A DNA stretch of 64,000 bases from Brachypodium distachyon (lineage: Eukaryota; Streptophyta; Magnoliopsida; Poales; Poaceae), in NCBI RefSeq assembly GCF_000005505.3, contig NC_016135.3, positions 19,376,613 through 19,440,612 on the forward strand, written 5' to 3'. The notes below the pieces were generated by a model. The model ran no database searches, had not been told where the DNA came from, and was given only the letters and a program-made list of their open reading frames with translations. The position numbers were made by a program, and so were the translations under genes. This document shows positions 23,441 to 35,400 of the stretch, piece by piece. How positions within the stretch are numbered: the stretch's first letter is position 1; each line of letters starts with the position of its first letter.

Positions 23441-24553
23441 TGGTTGGAGTAAAACAATTTGACGTTTCGCTTTTAGTTTTCTTTTAGGGAAGGCTTCAAA
23501 TTAGATGGTTGGGCCTCAGTTGGACGTAGTTGGACAAAGGCGTGCTCTTTCTTAGGGAAGGCAGAGGCCGATCGGAAAGAACGCGCCGCTCCGCCAACGC
23601 CGCGTGCAGTCATGGCCTCATGGGCCGGCCCATGTGGGCGTGGTTCTGCAACACGCGCTATAATCGTGAGCATGGTTCAAAAAAGACATCCTCTCAAAAA
23701 AAGATTTTAAAAAACAATGAAACCCCGTCTGTCGGGCTGTCGGCAGACAATGCAAATTGCGACGGCCGCTGGACAATAACCCAATAGCTTCTCACGGCCC
23801 GAACTCTATGGGCGAGCTAGGCTGGCCCATCCTGGAGAAACAAACGACACGGTGGTTTTTGGCTGCGTGTGGCAGAGGTTGTTTTTTAAACTTGTTTAAT
23901 CTCCTCAATTTTATCCCTCGCAAAAAAAAAAATCCTCAAATTTATGCAGTATAATTCCTATGAAAACATATACACCATGCATGTTCTTAGCAACAATTGC
24001 CTACTAGTAATAGCCCATGTGTACTTTTTTACTATAAAATATTACGAGTACAGTGTTTTACTGTTAATCCCCGAGATAAGATTTCAGATGTCCCACAAAG
24101 GAGAGATAAGCGTACTAGCCATCTTTAGAGGTCATGTATGATAATCTTGCCGCTTAAATCCAAACGAATACCGCATTTTTCAGAGCATAGGATTAGGCCA
24201 GTATAGCCTATGTCAGTATAACAGGCTAGAATCCGAACTACCATGCCAAATAATTCAATTCATTCTTTTGTAAGCGACCTGAGACTGTCCAACCGAGGAG
24301 TCAGCTGTTGTGAAGGAAGGGAAAAATTGTTCACAAACTTGCAGCAATCAGTCTAGCTATATGAAGAAGAAAAGGCACACTAGCCTTGATCCCATTTTAC
24401 TAATAATCAAGGAAACTTCCCACACTTCACTATTGACATCCTTGCAACAAACGAACAACAAACTAGCACTTCCCACAAAAAAAAGAAAGAAAAACAGTAC
24501 AATCAGGAGGAATTCGACATAATAACACTGGAGATTTCCCACGTTCCTGCGCG

Positions 24554-24727
24554 CTACTTGGGCGGTGCCGGTGCTGGTGGCGCGAACTGCGGCGGCGGTG
24601 CAGGCGGCGCGAACTGCGGCAGAGATGTGGCCTCGGCCCGGCCACGGTTCCGGCCGAGCACGTAGCATCCCAGGGCCAGGATGAGCACCAGAAGAACCGC
24701 TGGGATTGATATCACGAGCTCAAACAT
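24554..24727 (-). CDS. Small single-pass membrane protein with Pro-rich tail (57 aa)
   Basis: The minus strand from ATG 24727-24725 to TAG 24556-24554 encodes 57 residues. Residues 3-25 form one strongly hydrophobic helix (ELVISIPAVLLVLILALGCY), followed by a basic stretch (GRNRGR) that suggests a cytosolic C-terminus by the positive-inside rule. The tail is Pro/Ala-rich with the repeat PQFAPPAP twice and ends PPK. Codon use is GC-rich at third positions, as in grass genes and unlike the AT-rich neighbourhood. A possible minus-strand TATA (ATATAT near 24810) lies about 85 bp upstream. I do not recognise a named family and give no function. It could be a lone short gene or the last exon of a longer one; the coding character is the main support. 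Confidence 0.55.
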   Translation of the reverse strand: MFELVISIPAVLLVLILALGCYVLGRNRGRAEATSLPQFAPPAPPPQFAPPAPAPPK

Positions 24728-26450
24728 GGCCGAAAACCAAGCGAGAGGCCCTCCCCTGCAGTCTTGTTCCCTCTCCTTGTCTACAATAACTCTGCAACTG
24801 CAAGAGATATATCAGGAACTCCTAAGCAGCGAACCGCAGTGTCACGCACACGGCGTGCAGGAAGGAAACGACGAGCACTTAACCTGGATAGGACGGGCGA
24901 GTAGTGAACTAGTGATGCAACTTCCGGGGTTAGCTCAGCTCAGGACGCCATTTCAAGCGGTGCCGTGGCCTGTGGCGTCGTGTCAGGCGAGTATTGCTTC
25001 AGGAGTCAGGACGAGCGGCCAAGGTTGACGCTTCCCAACGAACTGACGTATAAGCCTGGACTTCTGGATTGCTTTAGCTGATGGTATGGTTAATTTTGTG
25101 ACTACTGACTAGTGATCGAGAACGCTGGGAGCCGGCCTGAGACGATGAGGCGTGACCGCGTGCGATGGTCGTTAACCGTTTCACAAGGTCACGGAGATCT
25201 GACTTTCAATCATTTCGAATTCTACGAATCGAGAGGACTCCAGAAGAGGCTAGGATTACCGCTTTGAGCCGAAGGAACCTCCGGGAAGGAAAACGACGTT
25301 GAAACCGCCAGGCGATCGATTGATTTGACGTCTAACCAAAACAGCTCGTCTGTTTCCACTTCAGTCATATTTTGCTTCAGAAAGATGATTTGAACTTCAT
25401 CATATTCGTAAAGTGCCCAGAGCGAATCTCAAAGCAAGATGAACGATGAGATAACCCGACACATGTACCTGTGGATTTACTTGTTTGCTTACCGTTTCAG
25501 GCAGGGTACCCACGGAGGCTTCCAACGATCTTCTCTGTTTATAACCCAATAAAAAAAAGCGTTGTCGCTCTAGAATTGAATTTGTTGTCCTGCTAACTTG
25601 CTCCTGTTCACGGCTGGCTTTTGGCCTTAAAACGGCCGGGCCGCCGGGGCCATGTACGTCTTTCCAGTGCAATCAAGAATCGACATTTGCCAAAAAGCGT
25701 CGCTTGGACCCCGCCTAGCTAACGCATACGAGACTGTATAGGAGTAGGTGCAGCAGTAGTATCAGTACTTGCTGGCCAATTCTGCCCGTGGCAGGAACCA
25801 CAACGTACAGATCGATTTACAGAGCTAACAGTGTACATGTTTACGACGTAAAAAGTTGCCTTTTTACACAAAAAGTCATAAACATATTTTAAAAATCATT
25901 TGTAAACTGTTTTCCTTCTTCTTAACGCAATAGCAGTGCTCGTGTTTTTCCCCGTTAAATTTTCTTTTTACAAGATCATTTGTTACATACAGTATGATGT
26001 GTATCCACAAAAATATTCTTTATAATTGTTTTCTAGCGGAAGTTTAAATTTAAAACAGTGGACGGTACTTTGCTGGCCAATTCATGCCCGGGGGAGCAGG
26101 CAGAGTTGCTATTGGCTCTAGCTACATCTACGTGGTTTGATGTACAAATGTACAATCATGCAGAAAACAGCGCGCGGTCCAAACCCTAGCTAGGCACGTA
26201 GGTACTGACCTCCTTGACATGCTCCTCGGTTGATTTTGTCGTATGTACATGAAATTCGCCCATTAAGCCGGCTGGTCGCATTAACTCGAATTGATGTGTA
26301 TTTCTTCCTCTGTACATGTTACTTGTAGCAGTTTTGTCTACTGGCTTCTCCAAAACCTTGATTGATCGATCATTGCGAAGTACTTTTTATGTTTCAAATT
26401 AGTTGTATATACAGTTTTTGAAGATGACATAAGCCAAAGAGACAAAATAC

Positions 26451-26555
26451 TACTCGCTCTGATTCAAAGTAATTGTCGCAGCTTTTTCTAGCATGCACCT
26501 ACACGCTGAAATCTCTAAACAAAGCTGTGACAATTAATTCGGATTAGAGTGAGTA
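26451..26555. mobile_element. Stowaway-like MITE
   Basis: The left end TACTCGCTCTGATTCAAAGT and the reverse complement of the right end TACTCACTCTAATCCGAATT agree over about 35 bp with a handful of changes, continuing TAATTGTC(G/A)CAGCTTT in both. It is flanked by TA, the target of Tc1/mariner-type elements. It is about 101 bp without the TA and has no coding capacity. Confidence 0.8.
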
Positions 26556-27455
26556 CTGGATCTTTCATATTTACATGCAATTTATGGCACTATGCATTCA
26601 ATCTTCCTCCAATCTCCAGTTAGCACCACCTCCCTTCATCCAATGATTGTAGCATAAATTTATTTGTCTAAGTAAGAAAAGTAAGAGCACAATGATTAAT
26701 AGACTTTGAAAAGCTAAATATTATAAGTACTTTAAGAAAACTTTTACGGTCTATATGTGCAGCCAATTTGAAACGGAAAAGTAGAATTACTTCGTCAACA
26801 TTTTCTTTGAACGAAGATTTGATCGAGAATTACCCTATCAAAATTTGATTTATGTGATCTAAATCATAATCATAAGCAAACAGTTTTGAATTATGAATAC
26901 AATGATTTGGAGTATCATTGTATATTAGTAAAAAAATGGTTAAAGTCTTCATCAAAAGAAAAGAGATATGCCTAATATGAGACAATATGACAACAATTGT
27001 GTCATCAGATGGCTCAATGCGCAGGACATTTTCGTCGCTGTCAGTGCCAACTGCCACGTAAGCAAATGCAATAGGGTGACGTGGGCAGACGGTAAGACTT
27101 TAAATTTAATATTTTTGTTGAGTTGGAGGAAAAAAAACATGAGTGAGGAGAGAAGCAGGCTGTTAATTAACAGTCGGCTGCAACATGTGCTTCTAGTCTC
27201 CCTCCAAGAATGAGATTTGGACCATGTATTAATAAAGTAAAACTCTATCTTTTCATGAAAGTTGGCGTATGTGATTTCGTTAAGACAAGTATTTGACCAA
27301 AAATTACCTAATTAATATGTGTTTTCTCATTAACTTTATAGCAATAAATTTGTCTTCAAAATTCTTGCTAATAATTGTGGTTTCATATCATATAAGTTAC
27401 GTATTCGCTGGGCAAAATTTTGTCTTCACGAAATCAAATACGTTAGCCTTTATGA

Positions 27456-27571
27456 AAAAGATAGAATGTATCTTTTTTTTGCGAAGAATCGGGAGCTTTA
27501 TTACAGGGATAGGGTTACAATTAATCCGAAGCTACAAAAAGAGAAATAAGCAAAAGATAGAATGTATCTTT
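27456..27571 (-). mobile_element. Short poly(A) retroposon with 20-bp target duplication
   Basis: AAAAGATAGAATGTATCTTT occurs at 27456-27475 and exactly again at 27552-27571. Between them is a 76-bp insert that begins with a T run on the plus strand, so its sense strand is minus and ends in poly(A) after AATAAAGCTCCCGATTC. A long target duplication plus a poly(A) tail is the hallmark of LINE-type retrotransposition. The insert is either a SINE or a strongly 5'-truncated LINE end. Confidence 0.85.
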
Positions 27572-29640
27572 ATAACTAACTATACATGCTGGCTATCATA
27601 ATTATACATGATATGGAATGAACTAGTAATAGCGAGCTAGCAGCACTGTGTTATCATCCTTGCTCTAACATGGCCGACGGGACAAAAACAGCATGCTGGG
27701 GACACTTGCGGAGAAACCGGAAGGAGCCGACTGCCACATAAACGGGCCCGATGTGGCCAAAACAGACGCCGGCACCACCTGTCGAAGTGAACACATTGAT
27801 TACCACGATCTGTACAGACCAACATTTTAATCTCTGCAGCCCGCGCTACGACGATCCAAATTCCAAAAGCACCGCGGCGGCACCGGGTCGTCACCACTAG
27901 CACTGCTACGGCACTACCCCGATGCGTGAGAAGCCGACGAAGGCCGCTCCCAGCAGCGGCGAGAGAGAAGAGAAAGCAGTCGTGGGTGCCGTACGTCCCC
28001 CTGCGCAGCGTGTGCGGCCGGCACCGGCAGAGAGTGGCAGACTCGATCGGCATCTCAAGTAGTAAATCAGTAGTAGTAACGTCGTGGGCACACGGTACTG
28101 GATGATTGGCGCGTATATTAACCAAGCTCACTGTGACCTGTGCTTGTTGCACTTATGTCGTAACGTACATATATATACACTGAAAACTGAAAATGAATTA
28201 CAACACGTAGTACCGCAAGTACGTAACTGTCCTGCCTTCCATGCATGTGTAATTAAAACCAGCTATAGACACAAGGCAGATCGTGCGGCCATCTGCGGCA
28301 TGCATGCATGAAAGCTAGGTAGCTCTAGCTAGTACTGAGCAGATTGACTGCGCAATATTCATGCAAAATATTAAGCTTGCATGAACGAGCCTGTGACATA
28401 TATAGATTGGGGACAGATCAACTGGACCACGTACTCACGCTGCCAGGAAATGAAGAAATCTCTCCATCCCGGCCAGTCTACAACCACTGTTTGTGCCTTC
28501 GTGTTTCGAGATTTAATTTATTTTGACTATCGAGTTATATATGTCCATAAAATCTTATTTATTAATTTTTCTCCATCCCAGTGTATCATTGGAAACTCTT
28601 TTCTTGATAATGCAAATTCAATAGTACACCTAACAATTTCTGGAGTATAATTTTTTTAACACATAATCTGTATTTTATTTATAAAATTGATTCTTGAAAT
28701 ACACTCGCACTTTTAAACTAAGACGGAGTAAATCATTGTATCGGTAGTTCAGTACGTTTCATCGGCAGTCAGCATGGCATGCATGCATCTTTCACAGATA
28801 TGCATGTTCTTCGTCTGCACGCCCTTCTGCATCGGGATATAAAGATGCGGCGGGACCTTATTATGTCTTTTATTCTAGAGCCTGGACCATATATAATTTA
28901 TATGTATACACTGCTGTGAATTCCAGAACAGTAAACCCTTCCTTTTTTTTGCCGCGATCCACAGTAACAACGGTCCACAAAGTGCCAGAATGCGCGGCGT
29001 CCCCGCTGCACTGCATGACTGCATCTTAATCAAGGGTCCCACATAAGTACGTACCGTCCTAAAGTTTGTCATGAAAACATGAAGGCCGGAGTAATTACTA
29101 ATTACCTGAACCAGGGGTTATCCTGTCAATTTTTTTTCTTACCTGAACCTGTATTTAATTAATAATGAGTATGCCTGCATACCATTTTCCACTGCGTGGT
29201 GACGTTAACATGGACACTCATTGATGTGCTTCAATTCTGCTTCTCTTCCGGCCCGGCCTGCTTCTCTCACTAATTAATATGCAATTCTGCTTCTAGCTCT
29301 TCCTTTGCAAGGAAGTCTGTCCAGTATCTCTTTGATAAACCCTACTACTCCGTACCTAGTTAACAGGTACGGAGCAGGACCGTAGCCGACATCATGTTTG
29401 TGGTCATGGCAGTTGCGAGCATGCATGCACGGTCTCACACAGAAGACCTAATTAAACTACTTCCTGTCTAGTTTAGTTAATGGATCGAGATCGTTGTACG
29501 ATAGATAGCTTAGTTAGAATATGGATCACACTAGCTAGCTACTCAGAAGTTAATTACCGCGCATAAATAAATAATGATCTTGATGCAATGGGGCCTACCT
29601 AGCTAGCTCGATCTCTGTGGCGAGATATACCGGATACGCA

Positions 29641-29646
29641 TATATA
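29641..29646 (+). promoter_or_regulatory. TATA box of LOG
   Basis: TATATA in GCATATATAGACC lies 133-138 bp before the LOG start codon. With a start site about 30 bp downstream, the leader would be about 100 nt long. It is the best-placed TATA on the plus strand. Confidence 0.6.
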
Positions 29647-29693
29647 GACCACCAAGAGGGAGAAGTGCAAGGAGTGTGAGGCAAGAGCTAGCC

Positions 29694-29702
29694 ATGCTGT
29701 AG
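29694..29702 (+). promoter_or_regulatory. Two-codon upstream ORF in LOG leader
   Basis: ATG CTG TAG lies in the predicted 5' leader, 76 nt before the LOG ATG. Its context (AGCCATGC) is moderate. Such minimal uORFs can lower translation of the main ORF. Whether it is in the mRNA depends on the true transcription start. Confidence 0.45.
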
Positions 29703-29778
29703 CGGCTATCTCCTCTCTTCACCTTTGCTATTTGCAGGAGATTAGCGTAGACGAAAGCGGTACTACCCGCGGGTACAT

Positions 29779-32468
29779 ATGGATAGAGAAGGTGAGATGG
29801 AGATGAAAGAGGAAGCAGAGGCGCCGCCAGGAGTGGAAGCGACGGGCGCCCCGTCTCGTTTCAGGAGGATATGCGTCTTCTGCGGGAGCAGCAAGGGCAA
29901 GAAGACGAGCTACCAGGATGCCGCCGTTGAGCTTGGCCAGGAGCTGGTACATGTTACTTTCTTAATTCCTCACCGGCGTCATTTCTCAACTCTAGCAAGT
30001 TGACATCATCGTGTGTTTCCATTAGCTGTTGGCAGTTGCATCATATAATGCAGAGGCCGAAAGGATCACTTTCCTTTTTGGAAAAGAAAATTTGTTATTG
30101 GGACACTAGCTAGCTAGCTTATTTCTTAGATATATATACAGGAGTTTTTACTCAGCGGTACATGACGCCTCACTTGAATCTCAATATTTGTGCTGGTCAA
30201 CTACAGAGTGTGTCACTGGATGTTGTGTGGTGAATACTGGATACACACTACTCGATCTTGTTATGATCGACTTTACAAGGAGAGTGTTGGAACGGACTGC
30301 CACACTTGGTGCATTGCATTGTAGACGAAGATCAGAAAATGGTCATTAACTCCCCAATGCTTATGCTTTCACTAGGTGGCAAGGAACATTGATCTGGTGT
30401 ACGGGGGAGGGAGCGTGGGGCTGATGGGCCTGGTCTCTCAAGCAGTCTACAGCGGAGGGAGGCATGTCATTGGGTATGTAAACACTAAACAGTAATGATT
30501 ACTCACTCTTCAGCATATATATGTACTTACTCCTGTGTAGAGCATGAAAAGAATAGTTCAAAACTTCGCAAGATGGCAAGAAGTTTTCTTTTTGTCTATA
30601 TATATGTCGCTTTCTCGGTTGCTAATGCTAGTATAATTTGTCATCTTGCTGTCCCTATGCAGGGTGATTCCCAAGACCCTTATGCCTAGAGAGGTAAACA
30701 CGCCTCCACCTTCCAACATTCGTGTCATTGTTTAATTAATACATGCAATGATTCCCATGAATTCATCATCATTATTTAGCAAATGCATTACTCGAAAAAA
30801 AATTCAATAACACCGGCTTCAGCGCGTAATTAAATTTAATTAGCAATGAGTACTACATGGCTAATTAGTTATTTAATGCTGTTTTTTTTCTTTCATAATG
30901 CGTATTAGTTATTTGTATACATCTAGCTTGTGTTATAAAGTACGCAGAAAGATAATATTATTGGAAATCTTGCTTGGTAGTGGAAAAGAAGGATGCAACC
31001 TTATCTGCCCTCTTTTGAAGAAAGATCTCAGATGCAGGGAATGTTCAATGAAATCTTGTATTCCTTTCGCTTGGAGAGATACCTTCCTGATCTTGACTGC
31101 TGCTTCTAGTGGCCACCCCTTTGTTCTTAACTAAGAGGTCTTTAAGCTGCAGACTTTACTATCAATCAAAAAGAAATGCCTCCCATATTTGCTTTTTGTC
31201 CCCCACAACAGTATCATGATTACTTCTCCCGAACCTTGCTTCTAGCATGCATCCATTCCCTGATTACAATATACTCTCTACAGAAAGTTGTCCCCTGACC
31301 CTTTTAGTACGATGTTGCTTGTGGGCGCAGATAACAGGCGAGACAGTGGGGGAGGTGAAGGAAGTGGGCGATATGCACCAAAGGAAGGCTGAGATGGCCA
31401 GGCAATCTGATGCATTTATAGCGCTCCCTGGTTAGTCCTCCTGCATACATAAACACCTGGCAAATCTTTACCGACTTCAATCTTCAGTCTTTGCGGAAAA
31501 AAAAAGGACTTCAATCTTCAGACGGCATGCAGATGCGCTCTTCTCTTCGCTTTCTGACATCTCCCGTGCCATGGGCTGCTCATGGGTAGATTAGATGCGG
31601 ACTTTGACCTGACAAGTTGGCCATTCGGCCTTGCCAGAGTCCCCGGCCAACCAGCGACAAGCGGCCCATCAGGGAAAACTTCCCTGTCCAGCCCACAAAA
31701 GTGCATGGAGTCCAGCTGAGCTCGAAGAGTTAACTGAAAAAAAAACTGAAACTTATGCAAGCCACATAACTTGTTGCGCAGAAATTCCTTTTGTGATTTT
31801 TACACACAAAATGACGATAGCCCAGAATAATTTTCAGGGGGGTATGGAACGCTCGAAGAGCTTCTAGAAGTAATCACCTGGGCCCAGCTCGGCATTCACG
31901 ACAAGCCGGTACGTCCCAAACCGTTCTTCTCTTGCTCTTGTACGTCACACCCTGCACCTGCAGAGATCCACGGAACTAGCTAATTAACGCACAAACTGTC
32001 TGGGGATCGATCACTCGGGAATGAAACGCTGCAGGTCGGGCTGCTAAACGTGGACGGCTACTACAACGCCCTGCTGTCGTTCATCGACAAGGCCGTGGAG
32101 GAAGGGTTCATCAAGCCCACCGCTCGCCACATCATCGTGCTGGCTCCCACGCCCAAGGAACTGCTCAACAAGCTGGAGGTATCTCTTACCACTCACCTGA
32201 ATCCTGCTTCCATCCTTGCACTTTACAGTATGTTAGAGCCAGCGAGGGGGCTGGTTTGGGGCATCGAAGTGATCGAACGGCCGATAATGGTCTTTCGTGA
32301 TCTGCTTTATGTTCGCAGGAGTACTCTCCTCGGCACGAGGAGGTCGTGCCCAAGATGAAGTGGGAGACGGAATTGCAGCTCTGCAGATGCAAGAACTGCG
32401 AGATCCCTGGGCTGATGAAAGAAGGCGCGGCGGCGATCATCCCGGCGCAGCGTGGAAGCATGCTGTGA
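29779..32468 (+). CDS. LOG: Cytokinin riboside 5'-monophosphate phosphoribohydrolase (LOG family)
   Basis: LOG enzymes release active free-base cytokinin from isopentenyladenine or zeatin riboside 5'-monophosphate, with ribose 5-phosphate as by-product, mainly in the cytosol. Seven exons: 29779-29946, 30376-30473, 30663-30693, 31331-31430, 31838-31908, 32035-32178 and 32319-32468. All junctions are GT-AG and phases match, giving 253 residues, a usual length. Conserved blocks: [13 protein letters not shown] (residues 28-40), [48 protein letters not shown], the LOG signature PGGYGTLEE, and [20 protein letters not shown]. The signature codons span the exon 4/5 junction. The C-terminus has a CRCKNC cluster and ends AQRGSML. 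The first in-frame ATG (29779) was chosen; the next is at 29794. No disruption is seen. The product is a LOG-like paralog; its number in the family cannot be told. Confidence 0.95.
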
Positions 32469-35400
32469 GTTCAGGATCTGCAGAGAGCTCTGAACTTGTC
32501 GCGGCCAGTGGGTGTACTATATATGAGCACTACGAGATGACATTGCTTTGTTTCTGTTTCAGTTCATGTAACTTTGGGTAGAAGAGGCGCCTAATGTTGT
32601 GATTTGGGAGCTGTTGATTGATCATTGATCGGTAATGTAATTAGTATGTAGTCGTGTATTATGTGCTGCGAAGTGTAGGGCTAAGATTCAGATGTTATCG
32701 GTTGACGTGGATTTTGTGTGCATGCTAGTCGGTGAGGCGGATGTTTCAAACATGGGTACGTATATATGAAGCCATTTTTCAAAAAATTAACAATTCATTC
32801 TGAAAATTTATGGAAAATAATGGGTAGAAATTTCGGAAAACCAAATAAAACAGCTTGCACGGGTGTTTGCTTGAGCTATCTAGCCACACATCCTGCTTTG
32901 AGATTGAGAAAATGATCGAAATCTAAAAATGTTCTTTCCCATCTTTGGGAGGGGGGGCATTGTTGGCCTGGCCTGGCTCCCATGCCCACTGATTTTGTAT
33001 CGTTTCGCCTTTTAAGAGCGACGGTCGAACATTCCAACGAAAAATTTCCCGATATCGTATCCCATCGTCTTTAAACGAGAAAAAACAAAAAACACGATTC
33101 AGACGCACAGAACCAGTCAATTGGCAGACAAATGTGCACGGCACCCATAACTGAATCCAACACCGTTAATCCTACCAATCTCTGATGCACTAGCACACCC
33201 TGCAAGGCTGCACCCGATCGAGAATTGAGTTCAGTCAGAGGAGTACGCGTCCGTCCCCCGCCTGAAACTGAACCCAAGGCGCAGGTGCGCAGTCGATTTT
33301 ACCGGGGCCTGCCTGGCCTGGCGGTTCAGAGCCCGTATCCATGTGTGCGTGTTGCTGCGGTTCGGAGAAAAAAGCTGGCGAAAATACTGTCAGCCGGATC
33401 TGCGTCGTCCGTCTCCTGAGTCCTGACCAGACCAGACCAGCCCAGTGGTACACGTACGGTGGAATGCTTTACTCAACTCCGTGCATGCACACAGCGAGTG
33501 AGTGAAGAAGGCAAGCGGTTGATTATTCGGGACCGGCTGGTCGACCCACCGGTGTGGGCAAATGGTACGATACTAGCTAGTACGTGTTGGATTGATGGAT
33601 GTCAAACTCATACGTTTTGCTGCCACGCCAAAGTACCAAACGTCTGTCCCGGTGTGGTGTGGTGCGCGGTTCTAGAGGAAGGCGACCGAGGGCCGTGAGA
33701 GGGGGGCAAGAAGTCAAGGCGCGGCGACGCTGCATCAGCCGGGCTTCCATCCGGCCGTCGCCGTGTGTCGGCGGTTGCGGGTGCGCTGTTGCCGTAGTGT
33801 GCCACGATCCTACAGTCCTCCTGTACACCGTAGATGGCTGCTGCAACGCTACGCTGGAGATTTGGGAGACGTCAACTCCTCCTATACCACTGTAAATTAA
33901 TTGTAGGAGCGGCGTTCCCCACGTAAGCCGTCGCAACGGCGCGCGTCCACGACGTTCTCCGCTTCCGCCCGCGCGCTTTTCCTGCCCGCATTGCTGGCAA
34001 ACCCGATCCTAGCAGCTCGTGAACGCCAGCTCTGAGCCCAGCACGACAGCCTGGCAGAGCGCACCCAGCCCAGCTCCAACCGCGACATGGCCCAGCCTAG
34101 CACTGTGGTTCTTGTCTTCGTGTGGTTCTTGTTTTCGTGTATGAAAACTGATACCGTAGGTTCTAGTATAGCGATATACATCAACAGATAGCTCGTAAAA
34201 ACACAGTGTATCAACGAAGTCATACTTGCGGTCTATTTGTATATATTGTCGTTTAGTTGTGGCCACGTGTAGATTTATAAATAACTATTCAGTGTATACC
34301 GACTTATTTATCGGGTGCACTATTTGTCAATTTATGCACGTCTACTTATCGGGCTATTCATACATACTTATTTGTCAAATTAATTGTGCATAAATGTTAG
34401 ATTAATCGACCATACTTGTCAGGTTAACTATGTCTACTTGCCAGTACCGGCTTATCCACACCTATTTGCTAGATTAATCGTGTCTAATTGCCCGGTTAAT
34501 TGAGCCTACTAACCAGGTTGACTATGTCTACTTGCCACTTTATTCACTACTTGTTGAATTACCCACACCTAATTGCCAGATTAACTGTGTCTAATTGGCA
34601 GGTTAAGCCTACATGCTAGGTTAACTATGCATACTTGCCACTTTATCCACTCATACTTTTCGGTTTATCCACACCTACTTGCCAGATTAACTGTGCTTAA
34701 CTGCCAGGTTAATTGAGCCTACTTGCCAGGTTAATTGTGCCTACTTGCCACTTTGTCCACTCCTACGTGTCGGCTTATCCACACCTACTTGCCAGATTAA
34801 CTGTGCCTAACTGCCAGGTTAATTGCGCCTACTTGCAGGTTAAATATGACTACTTGCCACTTTGTCCACTCGTACTTGTTGGCTTACCCACACCTACTTG
34901 CCAGATTAACTGTGCCTAACTGCCAGGTTAATTAAGTCCACTTGTCAGATTAACTATTCCTACTTGCGACTTTGTCCACTCCTACTTTTCGGCTTATCCA
35001 CACCTACTTGCAGATTAACTATGCCTAACTGCCAGGTTAATTGAGCTTACTTGCCAGGTTAACTATGCCTACTTGCAACTTTGTTAACTCTTATTTGTCG
35101 GCTTATCTACATCTACTTGTCAGATTAATTATGCCTGACTGCCAGGTTAATTGAGCCTACGTGGCAGGTTAACTATGCCTACTTGCCAATTTGTCCATTT
35201 CTACTTGTCGGCTTATCCACACCTATTTGCCAGATTAATTGTGCCTGACTGCCAGGTTAATTGAATCTACTTGCCAAGTTAACTATGTCTACTTACTATT
35301 TTGTCCACTCCTATTTATCGGCTTATCCATATCTATTTGTCAAATTAATTGTATCTAATTGTCAGGTTAATTATATCAACTCGTTAGGTTAACGATGTCT

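Larger units (their letters stand above)
20735..24553. other. Intergenic DNA between element A and the small membrane-protein gene
   Basis: I see no coding gene. A frame at 21754-22254 is long but has neither motifs nor grass codon bias. Small repeats lie here: a 27-bp tandem duplication at 22316-22368 (GGATCCAGCCAGTC), a run of 17 G at 22880-22896, and a 94-bp duplication at 23300-23440. The segment at 22590-22740 (TTAAATGCACGGCAGTTCC...) looks like a degenerate transposon end, but I cannot pair it. Confidence 0.5.
24728..29640. other. Intergenic DNA upstream of LOG
   Basis: About 4.9 kb, mostly AT-rich, with no convincing gene. It holds a Stowaway MITE (26451-26555) and a short retroposon (27476-27551). 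A 171-codon minus frame at 27637-28152 is Cys/Arg-rich without motifs and is probably chance. Distal regulatory elements of LOG may lie here but cannot be told from sequence alone. Confidence 0.5.

Noticed and set aside
25760..26110. Direct repeat TGCTGGCCAATTC as possible LTR-like ends
   Set aside because: The repeat is only about 20 bp with changes, and the segment between has no element features.
27637..28152. 171-codon minus-strand ORF upstream of LOG
   Set aside because: Arg/Cys-rich without pattern, overlaps no conserved block, and has no clear promoter.
28567..28735. Another Stowaway MITE
   Set aside because: The left end CTCCATCCCAGT and the reverse complement of the right end CTCCGTCTTAGT match only briefly and the inner parts do not pair; too weak to call.
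34290..35400. Regular short repeats that look like a CRISPR array
   Set aside because: The units are contiguous related 22-mers with no unique spacers, there are no cas genes, and the DNA is plant nuclear.
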